Below, piece by piece: positions 7,164 through 7,168 of a stretch of DNA of 7,168 nucleotides (position 1 is its first letter; the number at the start of each line of letters is the position of its first letter). A program made the position numbers and the translations under genes. This DNA comes from SAR202 cluster bacterium. GTDB taxonomy: Bacteria; Chloroflexota; Dehalococcoidia; Lucifugimonadales; UBA1123. The notes below the pieces were generated by a model. The model searched no databases and was not told the DNA's origin. It worked only from the letters and a program-made list of their open reading frames with translations. The DNA is taken from assembly GCA_030743915.1 (NCBI GenBank), contig JASLRP010000314.1, positions 1 to 7,168 of the forward strand. The letters run 5' to 3'.

Positions 7164-7168
7164 GGTTA

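Overview
The window holds five protein-coding genes packed with little spacing. They encode a CoA-transferase beta subunit (+), an NAD(P)-binding SDR-type protein (-), a Nudix hydrolase (+), an SbcC/Rad50-type DNA-repair ATPase (-) and a large repeat-containing lipoprotein (-). No RNA gene, mobile element, CRISPR array or origin could be supported. The longest gap between genes is about 80 bases. The density, the Shine-Dalgarno-like sites and the lipobox show a bacterium with moderately high GC. The mix of genes (two-subunit CoA-transferase, NDUFA9-like SDR, PKD plus Ig-like lipoprotein) would suit an environmental lineage such as Chloroflexota, but this is an impression and not a demonstrated placement.

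Layout. At 15-680 is the beta subunit of a 3-oxoacid-type CoA-transferase. It is probably the second gene of a two-gene operon whose alpha subunit lies just outside the left edge. It converges on the SDR gene, which runs leftward from about 1677 to 760. The SDR gene is divergent from a Nudix hydrolase (1746-2210), with 68 bases between the two starts that must hold the signals for both. The Nudix gene ends three bases from the stop of a 1044-residue SbcC/Rad50 homologue (5348-2214, leftward). That protein is complete, with Walker A, Q-loop, a CPVC zinc hook at its exact middle, the ABC signature, Walker B and an H-loop. Upstream of it on the same strand is a lipoprotein (7163-5412) with a lipobox cysteine, one PKD domain and five tandem Ig-like repeats of 91, 91, 91, 91 and 95 residues.

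How the genes relate. There is no clear shared pathway: strands alternate and functions differ (acyl-CoA metabolism, redox or NAD-binding protein, nucleotide housecleaning, DNA double-strand-break processing, cell surface). The usual SbcD/Mre11 nuclease partner is not beside the SbcC gene on either side within this window. I see an ordinary chromosomal region and no evidence of a novel system. The repeat lipoprotein and the apparently solitary SbcC are the most notable items.
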